Shown: positions 14,486 to 21,872 of the stretch, piece after piece
Numbering within the stretch: position 1 is the first letter of the stretch
Layout of the letters: each line of letters starts with the position of its first letter
Source of the DNA: JBKPNX01 sp046732855
GTDB taxonomy: Bacteria > Pseudomonadota > Alphaproteobacteria > Geminicoccales > Geminicoccaceae
Assembly (NCBI GenBank): GCA_046732855.1
Contig: JBKPNX010000098.1
Span: 1 to 22,149 of the forward strand
Length of the DNA stretch: 22,149 nt
Direction: 5' to 3'
Position numbers and translations under genes: made by a program
The notes under the pieces: model-generated
What the model was told of the DNA's origin: nothing
The model's input: the letters and a program-made list of their open reading frames with translations, nothing else
Databases searched by the model: none

Positions 14486-15589
14486 GTGCGCCTAGGCACC
14501 CAGGTCTCGATCGCTGCGATCCTCATGGTCGCCGTCGCGGCCGGCGGGTTCGTCTATCATCGCAGCCAGGCGGACGGCGAAGCCGAGGCGGCGGTCGAAC
14601 GCGGGCCGGACGCGGTGCCGGTGCAGATCGCTCTCGCCGAAGCCGGTACGCTGCGCGAGCGCATCGAGGCGGTCGGCACCACGCTCGCCCGCCAGGCCGT
14701 GGACATTGTCCCGCTCACGTCCGGCCGGATCGCGGAGATCGCGTTCCGCCCGGGCGAGCTCGTCGAGCAGGGCGCGGTGCTGGTGCGTCTCGACGACGAG
14801 TCGGAGCGGGCTGCGGTCGCCGAGGCGGAGGCGTCGCTGCGCGAGGCCGAGCTGGCGCTGGACCGGGCCAAGAAGCTGCGGTCCAACAACACTGTCGCGC
14901 AGGCGACCGTGGACGAGCTCCAGGCGGCTTATACCGGCGCCAGCGCGCGCGTCGATGCCGCCCGCAAGCGGTTGGCCGATCGCACGGTCAAAGCGCCGTT
15001 CACGGGCATGACCGGCATGCGCCGGGTCGATCTTGGCGCCCGGGTCGATGACGATACCGTCCTGACCACGTTCGATGATCTGTCCCAGGTCGAGATCGAG
15101 TTCAGTGTGCCCGAGCTCCTCTTCGGGCAGGTCCGCCCGGGCCAGCCTGCAGTCGCCACGAGCACTGCGTTCCCGGGGCGCACCTTCAGCGGCGAAATCG
15201 CCACGATCGATACCCGGATCGGCCAGATATCGCGCGCCTTTCGCGTCCGCGCTCTGTTGCCCAACCCAGATCTTGCGCTGCCGGCCGGCATGTTCATGCA
15301 CGTCGAGGTCGTGCTCCAGGAGCGGCCCGCGGTGCTGATCCCCGAAGAGGCCGTGATCGCGGAGAGCGACCAGACGTTCGTGTTCGCGGTCCAAGACGGC
15401 CGGGCTGAGCGCCGGCCGGTCCGCCTCGGTCAGCGCCAGGCGGGCAAGGTCGAGGTGCTCCAGGGCCTCGAGCCGTTCGAACCGGTGGTGCGCGAAGGCG
15501 TGCAGCGCCTGCGCGACGGAGACGCGGTGCGGGTGGCGAAACAGCCGGCGGACGCGGCGCCCGGGCAGGGGCAGGACGCGGGCGCATGA
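14486..15589 (+). CDS. RND efflux periplasmic adaptor (membrane fusion protein)
   Basis: This is the periplasmic adaptor (HlyD/AcrA family) linking the RND pump to an outer-membrane channel. I choose the GTG at 14486 because GAGGAG lies exactly 7 nt upstream; an in-frame ATG at 14462 would add 8 residues without a ribosome site. The predicted product is 367 aa. It has an N-terminal membrane anchor (residues 6-24, not a lipobox), then a beta-barrel strand. The lipoyl half-motifs are at about 77-103 (GRIAEIAFRPGELVEQGAVLVRLDD) and 165-195 (ADRTVKAPFTGMTGMRRVDLGARV), separated by a short helical hairpin at about 103-165. The beta-barrel domain from 200 (LSQVEIEFSVPELLFGQVRPGQ) and ALPAGMFMHVEV complete the family pattern. 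It overlaps the pump gene as ATGA. Confidence 0.94.
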   Translation: MRLGTQVSIAAILMVAVAAGGFVYHRSQADGEAEAAVERGPDAVPVQIALAEAGTLRERIEAVGTTLARQAVDIVPLTSGRIAEIAFRPGELVEQGAVLVRLDDESERAAVAEAEASLREAELALDRAKKLRSNNTVAQATVDELQAAYTGASARVDAARKRLADRTVKAPFTGMTGMRRVDLGARVDDDTVLTTFDDLSQVEIEFSVPELLFGQVRPGQPAVATSTAFPGRTFSGEIATIDTRIGQISRAFRVRALLPNPDLALPAGMFMHVEVVLQERPAVLIPEEAVIAESDQTFVFAVQDGRAERRPVRLGQRQAGKVEVLQGLEPFEPVVREGVQRLRDGDAVRVAKQPADAAPGQGQDAGA

Positions 15590-18500
15590 TCTCGGATTTC
15601 TGCATCAAGCGTCCGGTGTTCGCCGCGGTGCTCAGCCTGCTGATCATCGTGCTCGGCATCGCCTCGCTGCTGCGTCTGCCGATCCGCGAGCTGCCGGACG
15701 TGGATTCCGCGATCGTCGGCGTGACCACCACCTATCTCGGCGCCTCGCCCGAGATCGTCGATACCGACGTCACCGAAGTGATCGAAAGCGCGGTCGCCGG
15801 CATCGCCGGGGTCAAGAGCATCTTCTCCACGAGCCAGCGCGGCCGCGGCCGCACGGTGGTCGAATTCGAGCCCGGGCGGAACATCGACGAGGCGGCCAAC
15901 GACGTGCGTGACGCGGTGGCGCGGGCCCGCCCCGACCTGCCCGACGATGTCGACGAGCCGCAGGTCGCCAAGAGCGACAGCGACTCCGATCCGGTGATGC
16001 GCATCGCGGTCACCAGCGATCGGATGAGCGCGGCCGAGATCACGGATTACGTCGAGCGCTTCGTGCTCGACCGGCTGTCGACGCTCGAGGGCATCGCTCA
16101 GGTCCGGATCTTCGGCGAGCGGCGCTATGCCATCCGGACCTGGCTCGACCGGCGGGCGATGGCGGCGCGCAATCTCACGGTCGATGACGTCGAGCAGGCG
16201 CTCCGGCGCAACAACGTCGAGCTGCCGGCCGGCGAGCTCAAGTCGACCACGCGCCAGTTCACCGTGCGCGCGCAGAGCCGGCTCGCCAGCGTCGAACAGT
16301 TCGAAAACATCATGATCGAGCGGATCGACGACTATCCGATCCGGCTGGCCGACATCGCCCGGATCGAACGCGGCGTGGAGGATGACGAGAGCATTGTGCG
16401 CTCCCATGGCCGCGAGGCGGTCGGCCTCGGCGTGCTGCGCCAGTCGCAGGCCAACACGATCGCGATTTCCAACCGGGTACGCGAACAGATCGATCTGATC
16501 AGACCCAATCTGCCAGTCGGCATGGAGATCTCGATCGGCTCCGACGACGCGGTGTTCATCAACGAGTCGATCCGGGAGGTGGTCCGCGCCCTCGGCATCG
16601 CGGTGGTGCTCGTGGTCCTGGTGATCTTCGCGTTCCTCGCGTCGGCGCGGGCGACCATGGTACCGGCGGTCGCCATCCCCGTAGCCGTGATCGGCGCCTT
16701 CATCGGCATCTACGCGCTCGGCTTCTCGATCAACGTGCTCACTCTGCTCGCGCTCATCTTGGCGATCGGCATCGTGGTGGACGATGCGATCGTCGTGCTC
16801 GAGAACGTGCAGCGGCGCATCGAGCTCGGCGAATCGCCGCTGGTCGCGGGCGTGCTCGGCACGCGCCAGGTCACCTTCGCGGTGATCGCGACCTCGCTCA
16901 CGCTGATCGCGGTATTCGTGCCGATCTCGTTCCTACAGGGCCAGATGGGCCTGCTGTTCACCGAGTTCGGCTTCGTCCTCGGCGCCGCGGTCGCGATCTC
17001 GATGCTGGTCTCGCTCACCCTGTGTCCCGCCCTGTGCACCAAGCTGCTCAGCGACGCTGCCGGACGCGGCCGCGTGGCGCGTCTGGTCGAGCGCGGCCTG
17101 CGCGCCGCGACGCACGGCTACCGCTGGCTGCTCGAGCGCAGCCTGAACGCGCCATTGCTGGTCCTGCTCATCGCGCTGTTGATCAGCGCCGCCTCAAGCA
17201 TGCTCTATCGCGCGCTGCCTCAGGAGCTGACACCCAGCGAAGACCGCGGCGTTTTCTTCATCCCAATCACCGCGCCCCAGGGATCGACCGTCGGCTACAC
17301 CGATGCGCACGTGCGCCAGGTGGAGGCGATCTTGCAGCCCCTTTACGACAATGGCGAAGCGGCGGCGATTTTCGCGAATTCCGGCCGCAACGGCCAGGCG
17401 CATCTGGGCTTCGTGGTGGTACGCCTGGTTCCCTGGGAACAGCGCACGCGTGGCCAGCAGGAAATCACCCGCTCGCTCATACCGGAGCTGTCGGCGCTGC
17501 CTGGCGTGCGCGCCTTTCCGACCAGCCCGGCGGGGCTTGGCCTGCGTGGCAGCCGTACGCCGCTGCAGATCGTGGTCAGCGGCCCCGACTATGCGAGCAT
17601 CAAGGCGTGGAGCGATGCGATCGTGCGCCGGGCGGAAGCCAACCCCGGGCTGCTCAACATCGAAACCGACTTCGAGCAGAACCAGCCGCAGTTGGATGTG
17701 GTCATCGACCGCGCCAAGGCGGACGATCTGGGCATCGGGGTCGAGACCATCGCTCGAACGCTGCAGACCATGCTCGCCTCGCGCGAGATCACCTCGTACG
17801 TGGACCGCGGCCGCGAATACCCGGTGATCGTGCAGGCGCGCGCCGATGACCGGCGGACGCCGACCGATCTCGCCAACATCTTCGTGCGCTCGGGCGGCAG
17901 CGACGAGCTCGTGCCGCTCGCCGCGCTCGGGCATCTGAATGAAGGGGCGGCCGCGCCCGAGCTCAGACGCTTCGACCGGCTGCCCTCGATCACCATTCAG
18001 GCAGCGCTCGCCGAAGGCTATGATCTCGGCTCGGCGATCCGGTTCATGCAGGAGGTGGCGGCGGATGTCCTGCCGGCCGAGGCCAAGCTCGGCTACGCCG
18101 GGCAGACCCAGCAATTTCTGGAGACCTCGGGCGGCGTCGCGGTCACCTTCGGCCTGGCGCTACTGATCGTGTTCCTGGTGCTGGCGGCCCAGTTCGAGAG
18201 CTTCCTTCATCCTCTCATCATCATGCTCTCGGTGCCGCTCGCCGTCTCGGGCGCGCTGCTGTCGTTGTGGCTCACCGGCAATTCGCTCAACGTGTACAGT
18301 CAGATCGGGATCATTCTGCTGGTCGGGTTGATGGCCAAGAATGGCATCCTGATCGTCGAGTTCGCCAACCAGCTGCGCGATGAGGGCCGCTCCATCCGCG
18401 CCGCGGTGCTCGAAGCGTCCGTGCTGCGCCTGCGCCCGATCGTGATGACCGTGGTTGCGACCGTGCTGGGCGCCGTGCCGCTCGTGATCGCCACCGGGGC

Positions 18501-18684
18501 GGGATCGGAGAGCCGCGCCGCGATCGGCATCGTGATCGTCGGTGGACTCGGCATCGCGTCCTTGCTCACCCTGTTCGTCACGCCGGTGCTGTACGACCTG
18601 CTCGCCCGCTACACCCGGCCGATCAACGCGGTGGAGCAGGAGCTCCAGCGGCAACTGGCGGCGCGGCAGATGCCGGCGGAATAG
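15586..18684 (+). CDS. RND efflux pump permease (AcrB/MexB-like, HAE1 type)
   Basis: This is the inner-membrane, proton-driven exporter of a tripartite system, 1032 aa, the normal size. The start ISDFCIKRPVFAAVLSLLIIVLGI is the first helix of the family. Two large periplasmic loops follow helices 1 and 7 (about 32-325 and 555-860). The proton-relay residues are present: Asp399-Asp400 in IGIVVDDAIVVLENV (helix 4) and Lys918 in LVGLMAKNGILIVEFANQLRDEG (helix 10). These, with the lack of the HME (heavy-metal) pattern, favour a drug- or amphiphile-type HAE pump. DSDSDPVMRIAV and PTSPAGLGLRGSRTPLQIVV lie in the pore domain. No outer-membrane TolC-type gene is in the window. The substrate is unknown. 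Confidence 0.96.
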   Translation: MISDFCIKRPVFAAVLSLLIIVLGIASLLRLPIRELPDVDSAIVGVTTTYLGASPEIVDTDVTEVIESAVAGIAGVKSIFSTSQRGRGRTVVEFEPGRNIDEAANDVRDAVARARPDLPDDVDEPQVAKSDSDSDPVMRIAVTSDRMSAAEITDYVERFVLDRLSTLEGIAQVRIFGERRYAIRTWLDRRAMAARNLTVDDVEQALRRNNVELPAGELKSTTRQFTVRAQSRLASVEQFENIMIERIDDYPIRLADIARIERGVEDDESIVRSHGREAVGLGVLRQSQANTIAISNRVREQIDLIRPNLPVGMEISIGSDDAVFINESIREVVRALGIAVVLVVLVIFAFLASARATMVPAVAIPVAVIGAFIGIYALGFSINVLTLLALILAIGIVVDDAIVVLENVQRRIELGESPLVAGVLGTRQVTFAVIATSLTLIAVFVPISFLQGQMGLLFTEFGFVLGAAVAISMLVSLTLCPALCTKLLSDAAGRGRVARLVERGLRAATHGYRWLLERSLNAPLLVLLIALLISAASSMLYRALPQELTPSEDRGVFFIPITAPQGSTVGYTDAHVRQVEAILQPLYDNGEAAAIFANSGRNGQAHLGFVVVRLVPWEQRTRGQQEITRSLIPELSALPGVRAFPTSPAGLGLRGSRTPLQIVVSGPDYASIKAWSDAIVRRAEANPGLLNIETDFEQNQPQLDVVIDRAKADDLGIGVETIARTLQTMLASREITSYVDRGREYPVIVQARADDRRTPTDLANIFVRSGGSDELVPLAALGHLNEGAAAPELRRFDRLPSITIQAALAEGYDLGSAIRFMQEVAADVLPAEAKLGYAGQTQQFLETSGGVAVTFGLALLIVFLVLAAQFESFLHPLIIMLSVPLAVSGALLSLWLTGNSLNVYSQIGIILLVGLMAKNGILIVEFANQLRDEGRSIRAAVLEASVLRLRPIVMTVVATVLGAVPLVIATGAGSESRAAIGIVIVGGLGIASLLTLFVTPVLYDLLARYTRPINAVEQELQRQLAARQMPAE

Positions 18685-18751
18685 CGTCGGCCCGGAGGGC
18701 TTCGAGGGCGAGACTTGCTGGTGCACTTGTCCGGCTCGCCGTCTGGCCCGC

Positions 18752-18782
18752 TTCACGCGTCGTGGCGCTTCCGTGCTAGACT
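18752..18782 (+). promoter_or_regulatory. Possible promoter of the DUF29 gene
   Basis: TTCACG (18752-18757), a 19-nt spacer and TAGACT (18777-18782) lie 31 nt before the ATG at 18814. The spacer is long, so this is weak. The TAGACT hexamer recurs at 7127 and 14133 at similar positions before genes. Confidence 0.28.
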
Positions 18783-18813
18783 GCACCCCGACGGCATTGC
18801 AGGGAGCCCTGGT

Positions 18814-19278
18814 ATGGCGACCCGGATCGAGACGCGGCCTGACAATCTCTACGAGCAGGACGTCTACGCCTGGTCGAGGGCTCAGGCGGAACTGCTGCGC
18901 GCGGGGCGCTTCGCGGAGCTAGACCTCGAACACATGGTCAAGGAGATCGAGGACGTGGGCGGCGCTTTGAAGCGCGCCGTGCGCAACCGGTTCCGGACCA
19001 TCGTCGAGCATCTGCTCAAGCTAGAGCACTCGCCGGCAACTGAGCCCCGCGCCGGCTGGCGTGCCACTGTCCGAACCCAGCGTGTCAGGCTGCGAGACAT
19101 CCTGACCCCGACTTTGCGCCTCGAAGCGGAAAGCGAACTGGACGCGCTCTATGCGGACGCGCGTGGTTTGGCCGAGGGTACGCTGCGCGATCATGGCGAG
19201 CATGGCGCCGCCGACGCGCTCCCCGAAAGCTGTCCTTACAGCCTCCACCAGATCACCTCCGATTCGTGGCCGGAGTAG
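18814..19278 (+). CDS. DUF29 family protein
   Basis: This is a small cytosolic helical protein of the DUF29 family, which is abundant in cyanobacteria and alphaproteobacteria and of unknown function. The start at 18814 follows AGGGAG and gives 154 aa. The family signature is clear: NLYEQDVYAWSRAQAELLRAGRFAELDLEHMVKEIEDVGGALKRAVRNRFRTIVEHLLKLEHSP (about residues 9-72). The second half continues RAGWRATVRTQRVRLRDIL, ALYADARGLAEGTLRDHGE and the conserved end LPESCPYSLHQITSDSWPE. It lies between the RND pump and the EF-hand gene but has its own intergenic spaces (129 and 194 nt), so it may be an unrelated passenger. Confidence 0.92.
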   Translation: MATRIETRPDNLYEQDVYAWSRAQAELLRAGRFAELDLEHMVKEIEDVGGALKRAVRNRFRTIVEHLLKLEHSPATEPRAGWRATVRTQRVRLRDILTPTLRLEAESELDALYADARGLAEGTLRDHGEHGAADALPESCPYSLHQITSDSWPE

Positions 19279-19343
19279 GCGGCAGCGCGAAAGACGCATC
19301 GGTACGCGATGCTCACCGGTCAGCCGCCGGGCTTGGGGCAAAG

Positions 19344-19397
19344 TTGTAACAGACTGTGTCAGGGCGGCGCCCCGCCACAGATGCTGACATTCTCCGG
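19344..19397 (+). promoter_or_regulatory. Conserved regulator-binding block, copy B
   Basis: TTGTAACAGACTGTGTC at 19344-19360 differs from copy A in one of 17 bases. It has the same 10-bp-spaced TGTAAC/TGTGTC starts, a GC-rich stretch ending CGCCAC, CTGACA and TCCGG. Direction and order are the same as in copy A. It stands upstream of the EF-hand gene on the same strand. Confidence 0.7.
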
Positions 19398-19403
19398 TCG
19401 GCC

Positions 19404-19437
19404 TTGACGAACTTGCGTCAGGTTTGCGTGCTCGAAT
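19404..19437 (+). promoter_or_regulatory. Predicted activator-dependent promoter B (EF-hand gene)
   Basis: TCGAAT (19432-19437) begins 35 nt after the end of block B, exactly the offset of TAGACT in promoter A. The TTGACGAACTTGC stretch is also shared. Start of transcription would be near 19444, giving a leader of about 29 nt. Confidence 0.42.
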
Positions 19438-19472
19438 GCGGCCCGCCGGAAACAGATACGAGGGGTACGGAC

Positions 19473-19967
19473 GTGACCACGACCGGGAGATTGTTGCTGG
19501 CGGGCGGCACCTTGGCGCTCGGCGCCGCCCTGCTCGCAGGGGCGAGCTACGCCGACGGCTGGCGCCACCATGGCTGGGGTGGTCACGGCGGGGCCGTTTT
19601 CCTGTTCGAGCAGTACGACACCAATCAGGATGGCCGCCTCACCCAGGCCGAGATCGACCAGGTGCGCCAGAGCCGTCTTGCCGAGTTCGATAAGGACGGC
19701 GACGGCAAGCTCACGCTCGATGAATACCAGGCGCTGTGGATGGCCGCGATGCGCGAACGCATGGTCGACCGGTTCCAGGAGCACGACGACGACGGCGACG
19801 GTCTGGTCACGGTTGAGGAGTTCACCGAGCCATTCGATCGCGTGATCGTGCGGTTCGACCGGAATGGCGACGGCGAGCTCACTATGGACGAGGTGCGCCC
19901 TCACGGCGGTCGCGATGGCGATCATGGGGACGACGGCGACCGCGAGCGGGGCGAGGACCAGGAATAG
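19473..19967 (+). CDS. Exported calcium-binding protein with four EF-hands
   Basis: This is a predicted periplasmic EF-hand protein. GAGGGG lies upstream of the GTG at 19473, giving 164 aa. A signal peptide (residues 1-27, LLLAGGTLALGAALLAGASYA) is followed by a Trp/His/Gly segment, DGWRHHGWGGHGGAVFLF. Four canonical 12-residue loops follow: 49-60 (DTNQDGRLTQAE), 73-84 (DKDGDGKLTLDE), 105-116 (DDDGDGLVTVEE) and 129-140 (DRNGDGELTMDE). All keep the ligands at 1, 3, 5 and 12 and Gly at 6, so Ca2+ binding is likely in all. The tail from 145 is an Asp/Gly/Arg-rich stretch. It is controlled by the same promoter block as the RND operon. A general Ca2+ buffer or sensor is inferred. Confidence 0.93.
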   Translation: MTTTGRLLLAGGTLALGAALLAGASYADGWRHHGWGGHGGAVFLFEQYDTNQDGRLTQAEIDQVRQSRLAEFDKDGDGKLTLDEYQALWMAAMRERMVDRFQEHDDDGDGLVTVEEFTEPFDRVIVRFDRNGDGELTMDEVRPHGGRDGDHGDDGDRERGEDQE

Positions 19968-19983
19968 ACGCCGTGCTGCCTGC

Positions 19984-20012
19984 GGCGCCTCCGGCCCCTG
20001 ACCGAAGGTGCC
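19984..20012 (+). terminator. Strong hairpin downstream of the EF-hand gene
   Basis: GGCGCCT-c-CGG at 19984-19994 pairs with CCG-a-AGGTGCC at 20002-20012: ten pairs including one G-T wobble, interrupted by one mismatch, with a 7-nt loop. It starts 16 nt after the stop codon. No T-run follows, so it is a possible terminator or RNA-stabilising element. Confidence 0.38.
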
Positions 20013-20177
20013 GGCGGCGGCTGGGCTTTGATGGCGCGGGTCGCACGGCGTTTTGATCGTTGCGAGGCTTGCGCGACCGCTTCTGCGCCCTGAGCATCGA
20101 ACGAGCGCCGTGGCGCCGCTCATGCTCGTCATGGCATGGCGGCGCACTCAGACCGCCACGCACCCGAGGGAGACGTC

Positions 20178-21047
20178 ATGCGTCAGGACATCATCGACCT
20201 GTACGACGCCTACACCCATGAGCGGCTCGATCGCCGCATCTTCATGGACCGCCTCGCCACCATCGCCGGCGGCACCGCCGCGGCCGCGGCACTGCTCCCC
20301 GTGCTCCAGGCGAACTATGCCCAGGCGGCGATCGTGCCGCCCGACGATGCGCGCGTCCGCGCCGAACAGATCACGTTCCAGGGTGCTACCGGCGAGGTGC
20401 AGGCGTATCTGGTTCGCCCGGCCGATGCCCAGGCCCCGCTCCCGGGCGTGATCGTGATCCACGAGAACCGCGGCCTCAATCCGCATATCGAGGACGTCGC
20501 GCGGCGTGTGGCGCTCGAGGGCTTCGTCGCGCTCGCCCCGGACTTCCTCTCGCCCAAGGGCGGTACGCCCGCGGATGAGGATCAGGCGCGCGCGCTGATC
20601 GGCCAGCTCGACCAGCAGCAGACCATCCATAACGCGCTGGCCGCGGTCGATTTCCTCAAACGCAACGACGCGACGACGGCAAAGGTGGGCGTGGTCGGCT
20701 TTTGCTGGGGCGGCGCCTTGGCCAACCAGATCGCGGTCAACTCAGGCGAGGTCGACGCCGTGGTGCCGTTTTACGGCCGGCAGCCGGCAAGCAGCGACGT
20801 GGCAAAAATTCGGGGTCCCTTGCTACTGCACTATGCCGGGCTGGACGAGCGCATCAACGCCGGCATCCCTGAGTACGAGCAGGCGCTCAAGGATGCCGGC
20901 GTGAACTACACCATCTACATATACGAGGGCGTGAACCACGCCTTCCACAATGACACATCGGCGGCGCGCTATGATCCGGAGGCGGCCCGGCTCGCCTGGT
21001 CGCGCACGATCGATTTCTTGAGGCAGCACCTGTCCGACCAGAGCTAG
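20178..21047 (+). CDS. Dienelactone hydrolase family protein with Tat-type N-terminus
   Basis: This is an alpha/beta-hydrolase of the dienelactone hydrolase (carboxymethylenebutenolidase) family, 289 aa from the ATG at 20178, which has GAGGGAG upstream. The nucleophile is Cys176 in GFCWGG, the acid Asp223 in YAGLDERI, and the base His254 in GVNHAFHND; Glu96 in VIHENRGL matches the family Glu that activates the Cys. The N-terminal 50 residues are not part of the hydrolase fold: DRRIFMDRLATIAGGTAAAAALLP looks like a twin-arginine export signal placed after an 18-residue leader, with cleavage likely near QAAIVPP. This exported form is common in alphaproteobacteria. The substrate is unknown; the gene has 210 nt of its own upstream space. 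Confidence 0.93.
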   Translation: MRQDIIDLYDAYTHERLDRRIFMDRLATIAGGTAAAAALLPVLQANYAQAAIVPPDDARVRAEQITFQGATGEVQAYLVRPADAQAPLPGVIVIHENRGLNPHIEDVARRVALEGFVALAPDFLSPKGGTPADEDQARALIGQLDQQQTIHNALAAVDFLKRNDATTAKVGVVGFCWGGALANQIAVNSGEVDAVVPFYGRQPASSDVAKIRGPLLLHYAGLDERINAGIPEYEQALKDAGVNYTIYIYEGVNHAFHNDTSAARYDPEAARLAWSRTIDFLRQHLSDQS

Positions 21048-21070
21048 CGGGAAAAGCGCGTCGCGGCCCG

Positions 21071-21433
21071 TCAGCCGGCCTGCGGGCCGAGCGGGTGACG
21101 CCGCAGGCCGCCGCCTTGGTCCCGTTCCGGGAGAACCAGCGGGCGCTCGATCGACAGCGCCTCCGGCAGCGGGTACGGATAAGGATTCGAGGTCGCCGGC
21201 ACCTCGTCATTGGTGCGCGCCCGCAGGATGCCGCAATCCCAGCGGTGGCCTGCAGGCGTGCCGCGCAGCCGGCTCGCCGCGAACCACCGGCACTCGCACT
21301 GGACGTTGCCCTGGACGCTCAGCTGCCCAACCGCAGGCGCAGCGCAGGCGAAGGTCTGCGCCTGGCCGGGTAAGGCAAAAAGCGAGACCGCGGCAAGCAC
21401 CGCGGCCGCGTGCACGAAGACGGCGGCTCTCAT
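21071..21433 (-). CDS. Small exported cysteine-containing protein
   Basis: I do not recognise the family. It is 120 aa with a clear signal peptide (residues 1-26, hydrophobic AAAVLAAVSLFAL, cleavage near GQAQ/TF). The mature part has four cysteines (30, 46, 48, 67), with a VQCECRW pair and a WDCGIL site, suggesting disulfides, and a Pro/Tyr stretch NPYPYPLPEAL. The end after residue 105 is Gly/Pro/Arg-rich and may be unstructured. It is convergent with the hydrolase (23 nt between stops) and 25 nt downstream of a small membrane protein on the same strand. The ribosome site is weak. Confidence 0.55.
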   Translation of the reverse strand: MRAAVFVHAAAVLAAVSLFALPGQAQTFACAAPAVGQLSVQGNVQCECRWFAASRLRGTPAGHRWDCGILRARTNDEVPATSNPYPYPLPEALSIERPLVLPERDQGGGLRRHPLGPQAG

Positions 21434-21458
21434 TGCCGGGCCCCGGGCCGCGAGCGGG

Positions 21459-21668
21459 TCAACTCAGCTCACCGCTGCTGGATGCACACTCGGCGATCAG
21501 GACACGTCGGTCCTGGTTACGATAGATTTGATCACTGAGCGACATCAGGCAGAGGCCCACAACCATGGTGGCCAGGATCACGAGTGAGGCCAACATCGCC
21601 ATCCGGTTCCGAATCGAGCTGCGCTCGTCAACGAGCATAAGCTGAAGAGTTTCAGGTATTCGTTGCAT
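21459..21668 (-). CDS. Small single-span membrane protein (69 aa)
   Basis: The product is predicted to be cytosolic at its N-terminus, with one membrane helix (about residues 24-44, AMLASLVILATMVVGLCLM) followed by a short charged tail. The base composition is lower in GC than its neighbours. There is no recognisable family. It sits just upstream of the exported Cys protein and may share its transcript. The start at 21668 has no good ribosome site, so it may be wrong or the gene may be spurious. Confidence 0.42.
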   Translation of the reverse strand: MQRIPETLQLMLVDERSSIRNRMAMLASLVILATMVVGLCLMSLSDQIYRNQDRRVLIAECASSSGELS

Positions 21669-21697
21669 TCCGGACCGCCCAGGTCAGTGTCGGTAAA

Positions 21698-21715
21698 ATT
21701 GCGCTAAAATGCAAT
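21698..21715. promoter_or_regulatory. AT-rich inverted repeat
   Basis: ATTGC-N8-GCAAT forms a dyad in an AT-rich stretch 30 nt upstream of the small membrane protein start. It is a possible operator. No regulator is suggested by the sequence itself. Confidence 0.3.
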
Positions 21716-21872
21716 AATCTTGTTCGGCCACGTTGACCAGCTTGTCTTCAACTCCGGTTTGTTAATCCTTGAGCAACGGATCTTGTCTCGACAGAATGGA
21801 ACACTGATTGTCGATGCGTGGCATTGCGTTAGCGGCGCAAGGGACTATTCAGGCTGCGGGCGCTCTTCCGCT

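Noticed and set aside
14283..14495. 70-codon frame in the RND leader
   Set aside because: Arg-rich, no ribosome site, and it runs past the adaptor start; not a convincing gene.
15586..18684. Heavy-metal (CusA-type) assignment for the RND pump
   Set aside because: The helix-4 VVDDAIV pattern and overall motifs fit the HAE drug-pump group; HME pumps show a different helix-4 pattern.
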